Assembly (NCBI GenBank): GCA_042091375.1
Contig: JBELHO010000006.1
Span: forward strand, 1 to 64,000
DNA length: 64,000 nucleotides
Direction of reading: 5' to 3'
Source of the DNA: JBELHO01 sp042091375
GTDB lineage: Bacteria > Pseudomonadota > Gammaproteobacteria > Enterobacterales > Alteromonadaceae
The notes under the pieces were generated by a model that saw only the letters and a program-made list of their open reading frames with translations, was not told the origin of the DNA and did no database searches. The number at the start of each line of letters is the position of its first letter. The stretch's first letter is position 1. Shown piece by piece: positions 1 through 8,763 of the stretch. The position numbers and the translations under genes were made by a program.

Positions 1-55
1 GGAAGCTGTGCCTACAGGGATGTAGGTACTTAGCGTGAGCAGGACGCGGAAGCTG

Positions 56-176
56 ACCGTTCGTCCTGAACATTCGACGCTCTTTGCCATCGACGTGCAA
101 GGACGCACTAATGCCGCGAAGGCAAGGATGCCTGAGAGCGGTCATGGCACCGCGCCATACCGTTCGTCCTGAACAT
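56..176. repeat. 18-bp direct repeat pair in intergenic repeat element
   Basis: The 18-mer accgttcgtcctgaacat occurs at 56-73 and again at 159-176. The octamer ggaagctg also occurs twice (1-8 and 48-55). The stretch is clearly more G+C-rich than the flanking DNA and has no convincing reading frame. It resembles the species-specific intergenic repeat families common in Alteromonadales; that it is a dispersed family is inference, because only this locus is visible. Confidence 0.6.
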
Positions 177-178
177 AA

Positions 179-203
179 AAAGCCGAGGGGTTACCTCGGC
201 TTT
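179..203. terminator. Bidirectional intrinsic terminator after the Oar-type TonB receptor
   Basis: A perfect 10-bp stem (aaagccgagg at 179-188, cctcggcttt at 194-203) encloses a 5-base loop and is flanked by A and T runs on the two sides. It lies 28 bases beyond the stop codon of the receptor gene on the minus strand. Confidence 0.85.
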
Positions 204-231
204 ATACATTAATCGTGAGCTAAATATTCAA

Positions 232-3200
232 TTAAAAAGAATACTTAACACCTACTTTAATGCGGTAGGTTGACTGCTTAGCTTCAAAAGTGAAATCATC
301 ATTAACGATATCACCCATGATGTATTGACCAGTGATTGGGTCAATATCCATTTCAATGATTTCTTTAGTACCGAAATTTTGGCGATATACTTGACCTTTA
401 GATGAATCAAGTAAATTTAGTAAGTTACTTACTACAAAGTAAAATTCGCCTCGATGATCAGCAGAAAAACCAGGGATTTCTTGTGATACATACAAATCTA
501 AATTAGTGACCCAAGGTGAAGACGCTGCACCTCTAGGTACAAATCCACCAGCGTAGCCACTTAAACCTAATTCTTCAAAGTAAGCTAATGCTTCACTTTC
601 TGTGATACCTTCATAACGTACATTTGGATCATTCGCTGTAGGCACGTAAGCTAAGTAATTTCCGCCAAAGGTTGAGCCAAAGCCTGAAGGCTGGATCAGA
701 TCTTGGTCGAAGAAGCGTCCACCTTGCAAATTATTCCACTCTAACAAGTGGCTATATGGCGAACCTGAGTGGCGTTCAAAAAACAGATTGAAGTTAGTTT
801 CATAACCTTCAAATATTTCTGTTTTGTACCCTAAGTTTAGCACTAGACGATGCTCAGTTTGATAAGCCGAGGTACCAACTTGAGTCTGTTGATGATCGCC
901 AAAGTGACCATAGCGATAGTTACTGCGTGCTGTAGAGGAACCACCTGGGTTACCTTCGGTAACATCTTGATAAGTGTATGACGCATTAAACTTAAAGCCG
1001 TTGTCCCAGTACTTAGCTAAACCTGTGCTTAAAATCACTGAACGTCCATCCTGCTCAGCGTTAGTCAGCATGATATCAAGTTCACGTGTGTCGTAAAATG
1101 GCAATGCACCGTCTGAAGTGCTACCAACAACATCGCCACTTTGTAATAACGCGGCATTTATCCACTCTGCTGAATTTTCTTTATCTGTGTATATTGCCGT
1201 TGTTGTCCATGAGAAATCTTCACCGATACTTGGAATATCTAGAGTTACCTCAGAGTTTAGCATATAAGTCCATTGCGACGGGATGTCAAAATTAGGATCG
1301 ATTAAGTTTGCGGTGGTAAAACCATCACCGTTATTAATGGCATCTATCGCTTGCTGTGGTGGCGTTGTTAGAATGTTACCTTCAGCAGTGAAGTCTCTGT
1401 ATGAAACACCTTGCTTACTTACCCCATCATTTGAGTAAGAGTTAGAAATCCAAACATTTGGGTTACCACCGGCATAGCGGCCAATGCTACCGCGTAAGGT
1501 AACATCTTCGTTTAAGTTATAGGTAAAACCAAAACGAGGTAAAATAATGTCAACACCATCCAAGTTAAAAGTATTATCATAACCGGTGCGGGCAAATAAA
1601 TCTGCGTTGTATGTTGGACGATCATCAGAGGCTAATCGCTCATAACGCAAACCCATTGATAGAGTTAGGTCATCTGAGAACTCCCAAGTGTCATTAATGT
1701 ACAAAGCAAGATCATTGCGCTCAAAAGATGCAGCAACCGCTAAGGGATCATTACCGATACCATTTTCGTAATTGTAACGAGATACAACACGATTTTCGAA
1801 ATCTTCTAAACTGTTAAACTGAACAGAACCTCTAGAGTTAGGTAAAAATTGATTTTCAACCTCTAAAATTCTGTAATCAAAGCCAAAATCAATTACGTGC
1901 TCATCAAGCAAGTAAGTCGCATCAACTTTTAGAATAGTTAAATCATTACTCAAAGAGTTTGAATGACGAAAAGCATCTGAACCAAAAGCGATTGAAGCAC
2001 GATCGCCATCGTTATCAAGATCTATGTTGCGAACAGTAACGTCGCCTAGACCTAAGTCGCTGTTCAAAGATACTTGACCAGTTTCAACTGACTTTTGCGT
2101 CACACTGATTTCAGTAGAAAAATCATCATTCCAGTCAGAATATAATTTCGTACTGAAGTTGTTTAATTCTTCAAATTTGTTGTACCAATGAGTATCTAAA
2201 CGAAGTTCGCCATCAAACGATGTCATATTGCGGGTGTTATTTCCTTCGTTAAACATGTAAACGAAGTTGGCACGATGGGCATCGTTGATGTTCCAGTCTA
2301 ACTTAACAATGTATTTTTCATCATCAAGCAAAGGTTGGGTGTTGTAATCACCAATATTGGCTACGCCATATACGCGATTGGCAATTTCTTTAACAGCTGC
2401 AACTTCTTCCACAGTAGCACGAGTACTGTTAGAACCGATACCAGAACCCTGAGGACCGTATTCGATGATTTGCGGTGATTCAAATTTTTCATAAGCGGCA
2501 AAAAAGAACAATTTATCTTCAAGAATTGGACCACCAACGGTAAAGCCGTAGTTTTCCTCTTCAAAGTCAATTTCGCGTTTGCCATCATCATTTTCATCAA
2601 TGGCTCTTTTATCAACGGGAGTTCCTGCTAAACCATCATTTCTTTGTTCATAGAAAAAATCACCGTGAAATTCATTAGTGCCTGATTTAAATACCGCATC
2701 AATACCACCACCAGTAAAGCCACTAGATTTAGCATGGGTCGGTGCAATTTCAACCGACACTTGATCTAATGCATCTAATGGGAATGGGTTACGTTGCGTT
2801 GGATAACCGTTGTTATTTAACCCAAAGTCATCATTTAAAGGAATACCGTCAATGCTTATCGAATTAAAACGAGGATTGCTACCAGCAATGGTTAAAGCGC
2901 TATCATCACCCGGTTGAATAACTACAAGAGGGTTGTTTCTCACTACATCTTTTAAATCGCGGTTTAAACTCGGGCTGTTGGTAATATCTTCTGCACCAAA
3001 ATAACTGCCATTTGCACCTGAATCATAAAAAACGCGTGTGCCAGTCACAGAAATAGTTTCAATATTTTCTGCTTTTAACTGTTGATCAACTCGAAGAGTT
3101 TCACCAAGTGCTAAATAAACACCTTCAACATCAACATCTTGAAATTTTTCTGAGTCAATTTCTACTTTGTATGGCCCACCAACGCGCAAACCTTTGGCAT

Positions 3201-3411
3201 TGAATATACCTAAGTCATTGGTTGTTACCGTGCGGCGAGTACCTGTCGGCTCGTGTATGATCGTTACTTTAGTATTCGCAGCGGCATTGCCTTCTGGACC
3301 AACAATGGTACCACGCATATTCGACGCTGTATCTGCGGCAAGCGCAGATGTTGAAAGACCAAGTGCAAAAATAACAGCACTAGATATAATTGAGAGACGT
3401 TGGGTTTTCAT
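232..3411 (-). CDS. TonB-dependent receptor, Oar-like, with N-terminal carboxypeptidase-regulatory-like domain
   Basis: A 1059-residue outer-membrane receptor. Residues 1-25 form a signal peptide ending ALA. Residues about 30-115 form a CarboxypepD-regulatory-like beta-sandwich (GTIVGPEGNAAANTKVTI), as in Oar proteins. A plug domain follows (about 130-245, with the segment IAGSNPRFNSISIDGIPLND), then a long beta-barrel that ends in an aromatic residue (VGVKYSF), typical of BAM-inserted barrels. The family takes up large ligands or has adhesion roles; no substrate can be read from the sequence. The start ATG is preceded by GAGGAATC. The gene is divergent from a TetR-family gene across an assembly gap, so their regulatory link is only a guess. 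Phosphatase genes lie beyond the regulator. Confidence 0.93.
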   Translation of the reverse strand: MKTQRLSIISSAVIFALGLSTSALAADTASNMRGTIVGPEGNAAANTKVTIIHEPTGTRRTVTTNDLGIFNAKGLRVGGPYKVEIDSEKFQDVDVEGVYLALGETLRVDQQLKAENIETISVTGTRVFYDSGANGSYFGAEDITNSPSLNRDLKDVVRNNPLVVIQPGDDSALTIAGSNPRFNSISIDGIPLNDDFGLNNNGYPTQRNPFPLDALDQVSVEIAPTHAKSSGFTGGGIDAVFKSGTNEFHGDFFYEQRNDGLAGTPVDKRAIDENDDGKREIDFEEENYGFTVGGPILEDKLFFFAAYEKFESPQIIEYGPQGSGIGSNSTRATVEEVAAVKEIANRVYGVANIGDYNTQPLLDDEKYIVKLDWNINDAHRANFVYMFNEGNNTRNMTSFDGELRLDTHWYNKFEELNNFSTKLYSDWNDDFSTEISVTQKSVETGQVSLNSDLGLGDVTVRNIDLDNDGDRASIAFGSDAFRHSNSLSNDLTILKVDATYLLDEHVIDFGFDYRILEVENQFLPNSRGSVQFNSLEDFENRVVSRYNYENGIGNDPLAVAASFERNDLALYINDTWEFSDDLTLSMGLRYERLASDDRPTYNADLFARTGYDNTFNLDGVDIILPRFGFTYNLNEDVTLRGSIGRYAGGNPNVWISNSYSNDGVSKQGVSYRDFTAEGNILTTPPQQAIDAINNGDGFTTANLIDPNFDIPSQWTYMLNSEVTLDIPSIGEDFSWTTTAIYTDKENSAEWINAALLQSGDVVGSTSDGALPFYDTRELDIMLTNAEQDGRSVILSTGLAKYWDNGFKFNASYTYQDVTEGNPGGSSTARSNYRYGHFGDHQQTQVGTSAYQTEHRLVLNLGYKTEIFEGYETNFNLFFERHSGSPYSHLLEWNNLQGGRFFDQDLIQPSGFGSTFGGNYLAYVPTANDPNVRYEGITESEALAYFEELGLSGYAGGFVPRGAASSPWVTNLDLYVSQEIPGFSADHRGEFYFVVSNLLNLLDSSKGQVYRQNFGTKEIIEMDIDPITGQYIMGDIVNDDFTFEAKQSTYRIKVGVKYSF

Positions 3412-3448
3412 CTATGAGATTCCTCGATGTATTTCGTGTTTGTATTAA

Positions 3449-3476
3449 AATAATTTGTTTATTAATAATTTGTTTA
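3449..3476. repeat. 13-bp direct repeat upstream of the TonB receptor
   Basis: The 13-mer aataatttgttta occurs at 3449-3461 and at 3464-3476, a 15-bp period, 38 bases upstream of the receptor start codon. It could be a tandem regulator site or part of an AT-rich promoter. No function is demonstrated. Confidence 0.45.
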
Positions 3477-3609
3477 AAAATTAACATCTATTGCTGATAA
3501 TTTTTGTTGCCTATATTTAAGCAATCTTTTTTTACAATTTAATGACATGATATCATAAGCGATAAAAAAAACACTTTCAACAAGTCGTACCACTTAACCA
3601 TAAAACCCT

Positions 3610-3709
3610 NNNNNNNNNNNNNNNNNNNNNNNNNNNNNNNNNNNNNNNNNNNNNNNNNNNNNNNNNNNNNNNNNNNNNNNNNNNNNNNNNNNNNNNNNNN
3701 NNNNNNNNN
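3610..3709. other. Assembly gap (100 N)
   Basis: Exactly 100 undetermined bases, the usual placeholder for a scaffold join of unknown size. It lies in the divergent spacer between the Oar-type receptor and the TetR regulator. Promoters or even a small gene may be missing, and adjacency of the two genes is an assembly inference. Confidence 0.98.
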
Positions 3710-3912
3710 TTTAAACTTAAAAACAAACTATTTATAAACACTAGATTGAAATTATTAAACGCGTTAACCTGTACATAGAGATATATTTTACTGTACATTT
3801 AATAGCCTTTCCTGACCAAATAGACTACCAATTCCATTGTTAATTAATGACTTATTGGTTTCAGGCTGTTACAAAGATAAAAAATTTAATACTAGAGAAA
3901 AGTAAAGATCAG

Positions 3913-4548
3913 ATGAGTGATAAAAAAGTACAAGCCAAAAGCGGTAGTATAAGATTAAAGAGTCAACAAAGGATTTTGCATGCTGCCCAAGACGAATTTA
4001 TCTTTAATGGCTATAAAGGTGCGACCGTGCAATCCATTGCCGATAAGGCCGGCCTGCCCAAAGCTAACGTGCTTTATTACTTTAAAAATAAAGAAAATAT
4101 TTATCACGCGGTTCTCGAGCAAACCCTTGATATGTGGGATCAGGGCATTGGTGATATCAGCTATGAAGATGGTCCGAAAACAGCCGTAGAAAAATTTATC
4201 GCGGTTAAAGTTAAAATGTCTTTTTTGTATCCGAAAGCATCAAAAATTTATGCTATGGAAGTCATTCAAGGTGCACAACATCTAAAAGAGTTTGCCCGTA
4301 CATATCAAAGAAAATGGGTACGGGAAAAAGCTAAAATTTTTCAACGTTGGGCTGATGAAGGTAAAATGTTAGCCATTGATCCGGTCAGTTTAATTTTTCT
4401 GATCTGGTCATCTACACAGCATTATGCCGATTTCGAGACGCAAATCTTAACCATAAATAATAGAGCTGAATATGAAGATGAAGATGCTGAACAAGTGACA
4501 GATTTTTTAACCGATTTTATCTTGCGAGGCATAGGCGTGATTAAATAA
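3913..4548 (+). CDS. TetR-family transcriptional regulator, RutR-like
   Basis: A 211-residue one-domain-pair repressor if translation starts at the ATG at 3913. An in-frame ATG at 3847 would add 22 residues, but it lacks a ribosome site and the shorter form matches the usual RutR length. The N-terminal TetR helix-turn-helix is clear (GATVQSIADKAGLPKANVLYYF). The C-terminal half carries the RutR/YcdC-type signatures LDMWDQ and IWSSTQHYADF. RutR in E. coli senses pyrimidines and controls their catabolism, but many RutR-like proteins have other ligands. The gene ends 42 bases before the phosphatase-family gene on the same strand, so it may be co-transcribed with it. It may also control the divergent TonB receptor, though the gap in between hides the operators. 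Confidence 0.9.
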   Translation: MSDKKVQAKSGSIRLKSQQRILHAAQDEFIFNGYKGATVQSIADKAGLPKANVLYYFKNKENIYHAVLEQTLDMWDQGIGDISYEDGPKTAVEKFIAVKVKMSFLYPKASKIYAMEVIQGAQHLKEFARTYQRKWVREKAKIFQRWADEGKMLAIDPVSLIFLIWSSTQHYADFETQILTINNRAEYEDEDAEQVTDFLTDFILRGIGVIK

Positions 4549-4590
4549 TATGTCACGTTTGTTACCCACGGCTCTTTAATAATAGGAACA

Positions 4591-5820
4591 ATGATGCGAG
4601 TAATGATACGATTAATGATGGGATTAACGATGGGGTTAACCATGTCATTACAGATTAATAATGTGCATGCGCAAAATATGCATAATGTTACAAACAAGCA
4701 TAGCAACATCAGAATAGCCGCGTTTAATGTCAGTATGGAAGCACTCAATTATACTGAGAATAAAACCGATCAACAGGCAAGTGTCACCGGTAAAGAATTA
4801 CATCAGGCGTTGCAAAGTGATCACCAACAAATTAAAAATATTGCTGAAATTATTCAACGGATTGATCCAGATATCTTGTTGCTTAATGAATTTGATTACA
4901 CTGATGATCAAGGTAAAAACTTGCAGCTATTTGTCAACAATTACCTTGCCGTATCACAAGGTGGGCAAACGCCTATTGAGTATAAGTATTATTTTCAAGC
5001 CCCGGTTAATACCGGTGTCATCGCGAAAAACGATCTCAATGGCGATGGTCAAATAACCTTGCCCAACGATACCTATGGCTTCGGTTATTACCCAGGACAT
5101 TATGGCATGGCATTGTTGTCTAAATTTCCAATAGACAATAAACAGATCAGAACTTTCCAAAATTTTAAATGGAAAAACATGCCAGGTGCGTTAATACCCA
5201 AAGTGCCTGAGACAAATACTAATTATTACTCCGAACAAGCATGGGATGATTTTCGTTTGTCCTCTAAATCACATTGGGATATTCCATTGATCATCAAGGA
5301 TAAAATCGTTCATGTCTTGGCTAGTCACCCTACTCCACCTGTTTTTGATGGACCAGAAGATCGCAATGGCAAACGCAATCACGATGAAATTCGTTTTTGG
5401 CTAGATTACATTTCTGAAAACAACCAATATATATACGACGACAATAACCAATATGGCGGTTTAGCCAATGATGCAGCTTTTGTTATTATGGGCGATCAAA
5501 ATGCTTCGGCAACCGAGGGTAATGCTATTAACACCGCCATTAGCCAGCTGTTATCTCATCGCAATATTGCCGATCCATTGCCGCAAAGTCTTGGCGCTCA
5601 GCAACATACACCTGACAATAAAATGGCTAAATATCACACCGCCAGTTGGCGAATGCGCGCTGATTATGTCATACCGTCAAAAAACGGTTTAAAAATTAAA
5701 GATTCTGGTGTATTTTGGCCGAGTAAAAATCAACCTGAGTATCGTTTAATTAAAAGTAGAAAGGATTCATCAGATCATCGTCTGGTTTGGCTAGACATAC
5801 AATTGACCGATCAAAAATAA
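4591..5820 (+). CDS. Exported endonuclease/exonuclease/phosphatase-family protein
   Basis: A 409-residue protein with a methionine-rich signal peptide (residues 1-27, ending VHA). The EEP fold motifs occur in order: IRIAAFNVSME (metal-binding Asn strand), DPDILLLNEFDY (metal-binding Glu), YYPGHYGMALLSKFPI, GDQNAS (Asp-Asn pair), and the terminal SDHRLVWLDIQL (Asp-His). Such exported enzymes cleave phosphodiesters in extracellular DNA or lipids; the substrate is not evident. AGGAAC stands 6 bases before the ATG. The gene is followed after 39 bases by an alkaline phosphatase on the same strand, so the pair plausibly releases phosphate from organic phosphodiesters in two steps. Confidence 0.88.
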   Translation: MMRVMIRLMMGLTMGLTMSLQINNVHAQNMHNVTNKHSNIRIAAFNVSMEALNYTENKTDQQASVTGKELHQALQSDHQQIKNIAEIIQRIDPDILLLNEFDYTDDQGKNLQLFVNNYLAVSQGGQTPIEYKYYFQAPVNTGVIAKNDLNGDGQITLPNDTYGFGYYPGHYGMALLSKFPIDNKQIRTFQNFKWKNMPGALIPKVPETNTNYYSEQAWDDFRLSSKSHWDIPLIIKDKIVHVLASHPTPPVFDGPEDRNGKRNHDEIRFWLDYISENNQYIYDDNNQYGGLANDAAFVIMGDQNASATEGNAINTAISQLLSHRNIADPLPQSLGAQQHTPDNKMAKYHTASWRMRADYVIPSKNGLKIKDSGVFWPSKNQPEYRLIKSRKDSSDHRLVWLDIQLTDQK

Positions 5821-5859
5821 CTAGATGATAAGCATTATCTCGACTCTTTTAGGAAGTAT

Positions 5860-7317
5860 ATGAAAAATTTGATCCCTGCAGTGGCGGTGTTATTAATTAC
5901 AGCTTTCACGGCCATTAGTCCTGCTGCATCAGCAGATCAGCCTTTAATTACAACCGCGTCACCTTCACCTATACAAAATATTATAATGGTGGTTGCCGAT
6001 GGCATGGGCCCCGCCTACACCACGGCATATAGATACTACAATGACGATCCAAGTACTGCTAAAATAGAAAAAACTGTTTTTGATCGCCATCTGATCGGCA
6101 GTGCGAGTACTTACCCAGCGCCAATTTCTGGTTATATTACAGATTCAGCAGCCGCAGCCACTTCACTGGCTAGTGGCATCAAAACCTACAATGGTGCCAT
6201 AGGAGTAGATGTCAATAAGCAACCGGTACAAAGTGTTTTAAGCTGGGCAAGATCACAGGGCAAAAAAACCGGTGTGATTGTTACCTCACAAATAAATCAT
6301 GCGACACCCGCTGCGTATTTGACTCATAATGAATCAAGAAAAAATTATAATGATATCGCCGATAGCTACATAGACGGCACTATAAAAGCCGATTTATTTT
6401 TTGGAGGAGGCTGGCAATATTTCATTCGTGAAGACAGAAATCTAGTTGCCGAATTCAAAAAAAAGGCATTTCATTACATAGACGACTATCAGCAACTGTC
6501 TTCTCTACCCTCAGGTAAGCCGGTACTTGGTTTATTTGGCGACAAAGGGCTACCATGGGCTTTAGATGATGACAGCAAACACAGATTATCATTAATGACT
6601 CAGGCCGCACTTCCACAATTAGAAAATGAGCAAGGTTTTTTTGTGTTAATTGAGGCCAGTCAAATTGACTGGGCAGGTCACGGACGAGACATTGCTTCGG
6701 CTATGGCTGAGGTAGATGACTTAGCACAGACTTTGCAATACCTAGAAGCATATGTTGCCAAGCACCCAAATACATTAGTGGTGATCACAGCTGATCACAG
6801 TACAGGTGGTTTAAGTATAGGCAATAAAACCGCAGCAAGTGCTCAAGCCATCAAGAGTAATTATTTATGGCAACCAGATATTTTACGGAGCATGAAACAC
6901 TCACCAGAATACATTGCTAAACAACTGGCTAACTCAGAATTTTCAGCATCCTTTGCCAACGCGTTATTAAATTTTACCCTGAGTGAAGCTGAATTATCGA
7001 CACTCAAGTTAGCTAAGGAAGGCGGCATTGAGCAACTAGCCAAATACATGCGTTTTTCAAAAAGCCAACGAAAAGGCAATTGGCCGCCAAAAAAGCATTC
7101 CCTTCTCCTACAAACCCTTAAAAACATAATAGACCAGCGAACTAACACCGGTTGGGGAACAACCAGTAACTCTGCAGCGCATACAGCCGTTGACGTGCCA
7201 GTTTTTGCTTTTGGGGCTCACAAGCAAGCATTTGCTGGAGGGATAGACAATACAGATATTGCTAAAACAATATTTACCTTACTTGGCAAAACTGAATCAC
7301 CGACACTTAGACAATAA
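5860..7317 (+). CDS. Alkaline phosphatase (PhoA family)
   Basis: A 485-residue secreted phosphomonoesterase with a signal peptide (residues 1-25, ending SASA). The metal site MVVADGMG (about 43-50) precedes the nucleophile motif TDSAAAATSLASG, in which Ser96 is the predicted phosphoserine residue. Later metal ligands are seen in EASQIDWAGHGRD, ADHSTGG and NSAAHTAVDVPVF. The order matches PF00245. The ribosome site AGGAAG precedes the ATG. It ends at a strong terminator. With the preceding EEP-family gene it forms a likely phosphate-scavenging operon; no clear Pho box was found upstream. Confidence 0.95.
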   Translation: MKNLIPAVAVLLITAFTAISPAASADQPLITTASPSPIQNIIMVVADGMGPAYTTAYRYYNDDPSTAKIEKTVFDRHLIGSASTYPAPISGYITDSAAAATSLASGIKTYNGAIGVDVNKQPVQSVLSWARSQGKKTGVIVTSQINHATPAAYLTHNESRKNYNDIADSYIDGTIKADLFFGGGWQYFIREDRNLVAEFKKKAFHYIDDYQQLSSLPSGKPVLGLFGDKGLPWALDDDSKHRLSLMTQAALPQLENEQGFFVLIEASQIDWAGHGRDIASAMAEVDDLAQTLQYLEAYVAKHPNTLVVITADHSTGGLSIGNKTAASAQAIKSNYLWQPDILRSMKHSPEYIAKQLANSEFSASFANALLNFTLSEAELSTLKLAKEGGIEQLAKYMRFSKSQRKGNWPPKKHSLLLQTLKNIIDQRTNTGWGTTSNSAAHTAVDVPVFAFGAHKQAFAGGIDNTDIAKTIFTLLGKTESPTLRQ

Positions 7318-7319
7318 CT

Positions 7320-7348
7320 AAAAAGCTAAAACAAAGATTTAGCTTTTT
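7320..7348 (+). terminator. Intrinsic terminator after alkaline phosphatase
   Basis: A perfect 11-bp stem (aaaaagctaaa at 7320-7330, tttagcttttt at 7338-7348) with a 7-base loop starts 2 bases after the phosphatase stop codon. Confidence 0.85.
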
Positions 7349-7469
7349 AGTTGATGGCCACAGATATCGAAAATATTTGCCAATATTGAGGGTTTTAGTC
7401 AATGTATAGCCAAATTGATATAAGCCACTCATTGCAGTGACATAGGCGTTTAATTCGGCAATTAACACC

Positions 7470-8141
7470 CTAGCCAACACGTGCTAATAACCATTGAGTT
7501 ATGGTGGCTAGCTGCTCAGCAATAACATTGTGTGCCATTGGGTAAGTGTGCCATTCAACTTGATAGTTATTGGCTAGTAGTAATTGATTAGCCATTTTTC
7601 CAGCGGCGATTGGTACTACATCATCCTGTTGACCGTGTTGCTGTAAAATAGGCGTGGTTTTATTAGCTGCTGATAATTGCTGGGGAAGTTGATCTGCCGT
7701 CGGTAAATAACATGACAGCGCCATGATCCCAGCGAGCTTTTGCGGATAACGCAAGCCAGTAAATAAACTCATTACCCCGCCTTGACTGAAACCGGCCAAA
7801 ACAATATTACTGGCTGGGATCCCCTGTTGAATTTGCTCATGGATCAAAGCTGTCACTAACTTTTCAGAGTCTAATACCCCAGCCATATCAGCCCTGTTAT
7901 GTAAATCTAAACTTTTAATATCATACCAAGAACGCATTACATAGCCTTGGTTAATGGTGACTGGCTGCTCAGGCGCGTGCGGAAATATAAAACGGATACT
8001 GTGGTTACTCGGCAGAGATAGTTGCGGTACTACTGGTGCAAAACCAGCGCCAGAATCTCCTAGGCCGTGTAACCATATCACCGCAGAGCTAGCTGAATTT
8101 TCTGGTTCAATGACAATGCGTTCTAAGGGTAAAGTAGACAT
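7470..8141 (-). CDS. Carboxylesterase/phospholipase family alpha/beta hydrolase
   Basis: A 223-residue cytoplasmic esterase of the PF02230 (acyl-protein thioesterase/EstB) family. The N-terminal strand and oxyanion motif are IWLHGLGDSG; the nucleophile elbow is GFSQGG; the catalytic Asp is in GQQDDVVP and the His in MAHNV. The ATG at 8141 is chosen: the longer frame would begin at a TTG at 8180 and exceed the family length, while GAGAAA precedes the ATG. These enzymes hydrolyse short acyl esters or acyl-thioesters; the physiological substrate is unknown. It stands alone, convergent with the phosphatase operon. Confidence 0.92.
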   Translation of the reverse strand: MSTLPLERIVIEPENSASSAVIWLHGLGDSGAGFAPVVPQLSLPSNHSIRFIFPHAPEQPVTINQGYVMRSWYDIKSLDLHNRADMAGVLDSEKLVTALIHEQIQQGIPASNIVLAGFSQGGVMSLFTGLRYPQKLAGIMALSCYLPTADQLPQQLSAANKTTPILQQHGQQDDVVPIAAGKMANQLLLANNYQVEWHTYPMAHNVIAEQLATITQWLLARVG

Positions 8142-8763
8142 AGTTTTCTCTATAGGTAGATAAGGTGATGATTGCGGCAATGTGAAAATAAATATCCCAT
8201 AACCGATTGTTTATTTATCTTATCAAAAACTTCGATCAAATGGTCGATAATTCCCTGCAAAATTGCCATGTTCACCTATTATTTAGCAGTGTATGAAAAC
8301 TGAATACCAGAAGAAAAAAGCCACAGAGTAAACTAGCAGGTAACATTTTCAAGCAATTATTAATATTTACAACTTAGGAGCAAAATACTGTCCCGCACCA
8401 TAAAACCAAACACTCCCCCAGCTTTTAACGCATCTTAACAAAAATTATTTCAATCAATTAAAGTGAAAAAATATCATATAAATCAATAATATAGACTTTA
8501 ATTTTGCATTAAAAATACATTGATATTCACAACAGTACATAATCGACATAGATAAAAATTATACATAAGGATAATATTATGATAATGTTTCAACTTATAA
8601 ATAAAAAGTTAACAGAACTTGTATTTAATGAAAATAATTTCCAGATAAAGTCACTTAGTTAACAAAAACGATAAATTAAACTTTGTAAAAATATTAAAAG
8701 ATTAAATATTAAATGAGTTAACTAATATCAGCATGGAAAGTGAAACTGTAAAAGGAATTTAAT
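8142..8763. other. AT-rich spacer, 622 bases
   Basis: Spacer upstream of two divergent genes. Apart from one weak 27-codon frame (8579-8662) I see no gene, RNA or repeat in it. The last 250 bases are extremely AT-rich. Confidence 0.5.
8579..8662 (+). CDS. Possible 27-residue small ORF
   Basis: ATG at 8579 preceded by AAGG with 8-base spacing, then 27 codons and TAA. The peptide is hydrophobic-polar mixed with no recognisable family. It lies about 100 bases upstream of the truncated sensor gene. It could equally be chance in AT-rich DNA. Confidence 0.2.
   Translation: MIMFQLINKKLTELVFNENNFQIKSLS

Noticed and set aside
3577..3798. Open frame that runs across the 100-N gap
   Set aside because: Its continuity is produced by undetermined bases; no reliable codons support it.
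4549..4590. Pho box before the phosphatase operon (tgtcac and gttacc half-sites)
   Set aside because: The two halves do not form the 11-bp direct repeat typical of PhoB sites; similarity is within chance for AT-rich DNA.
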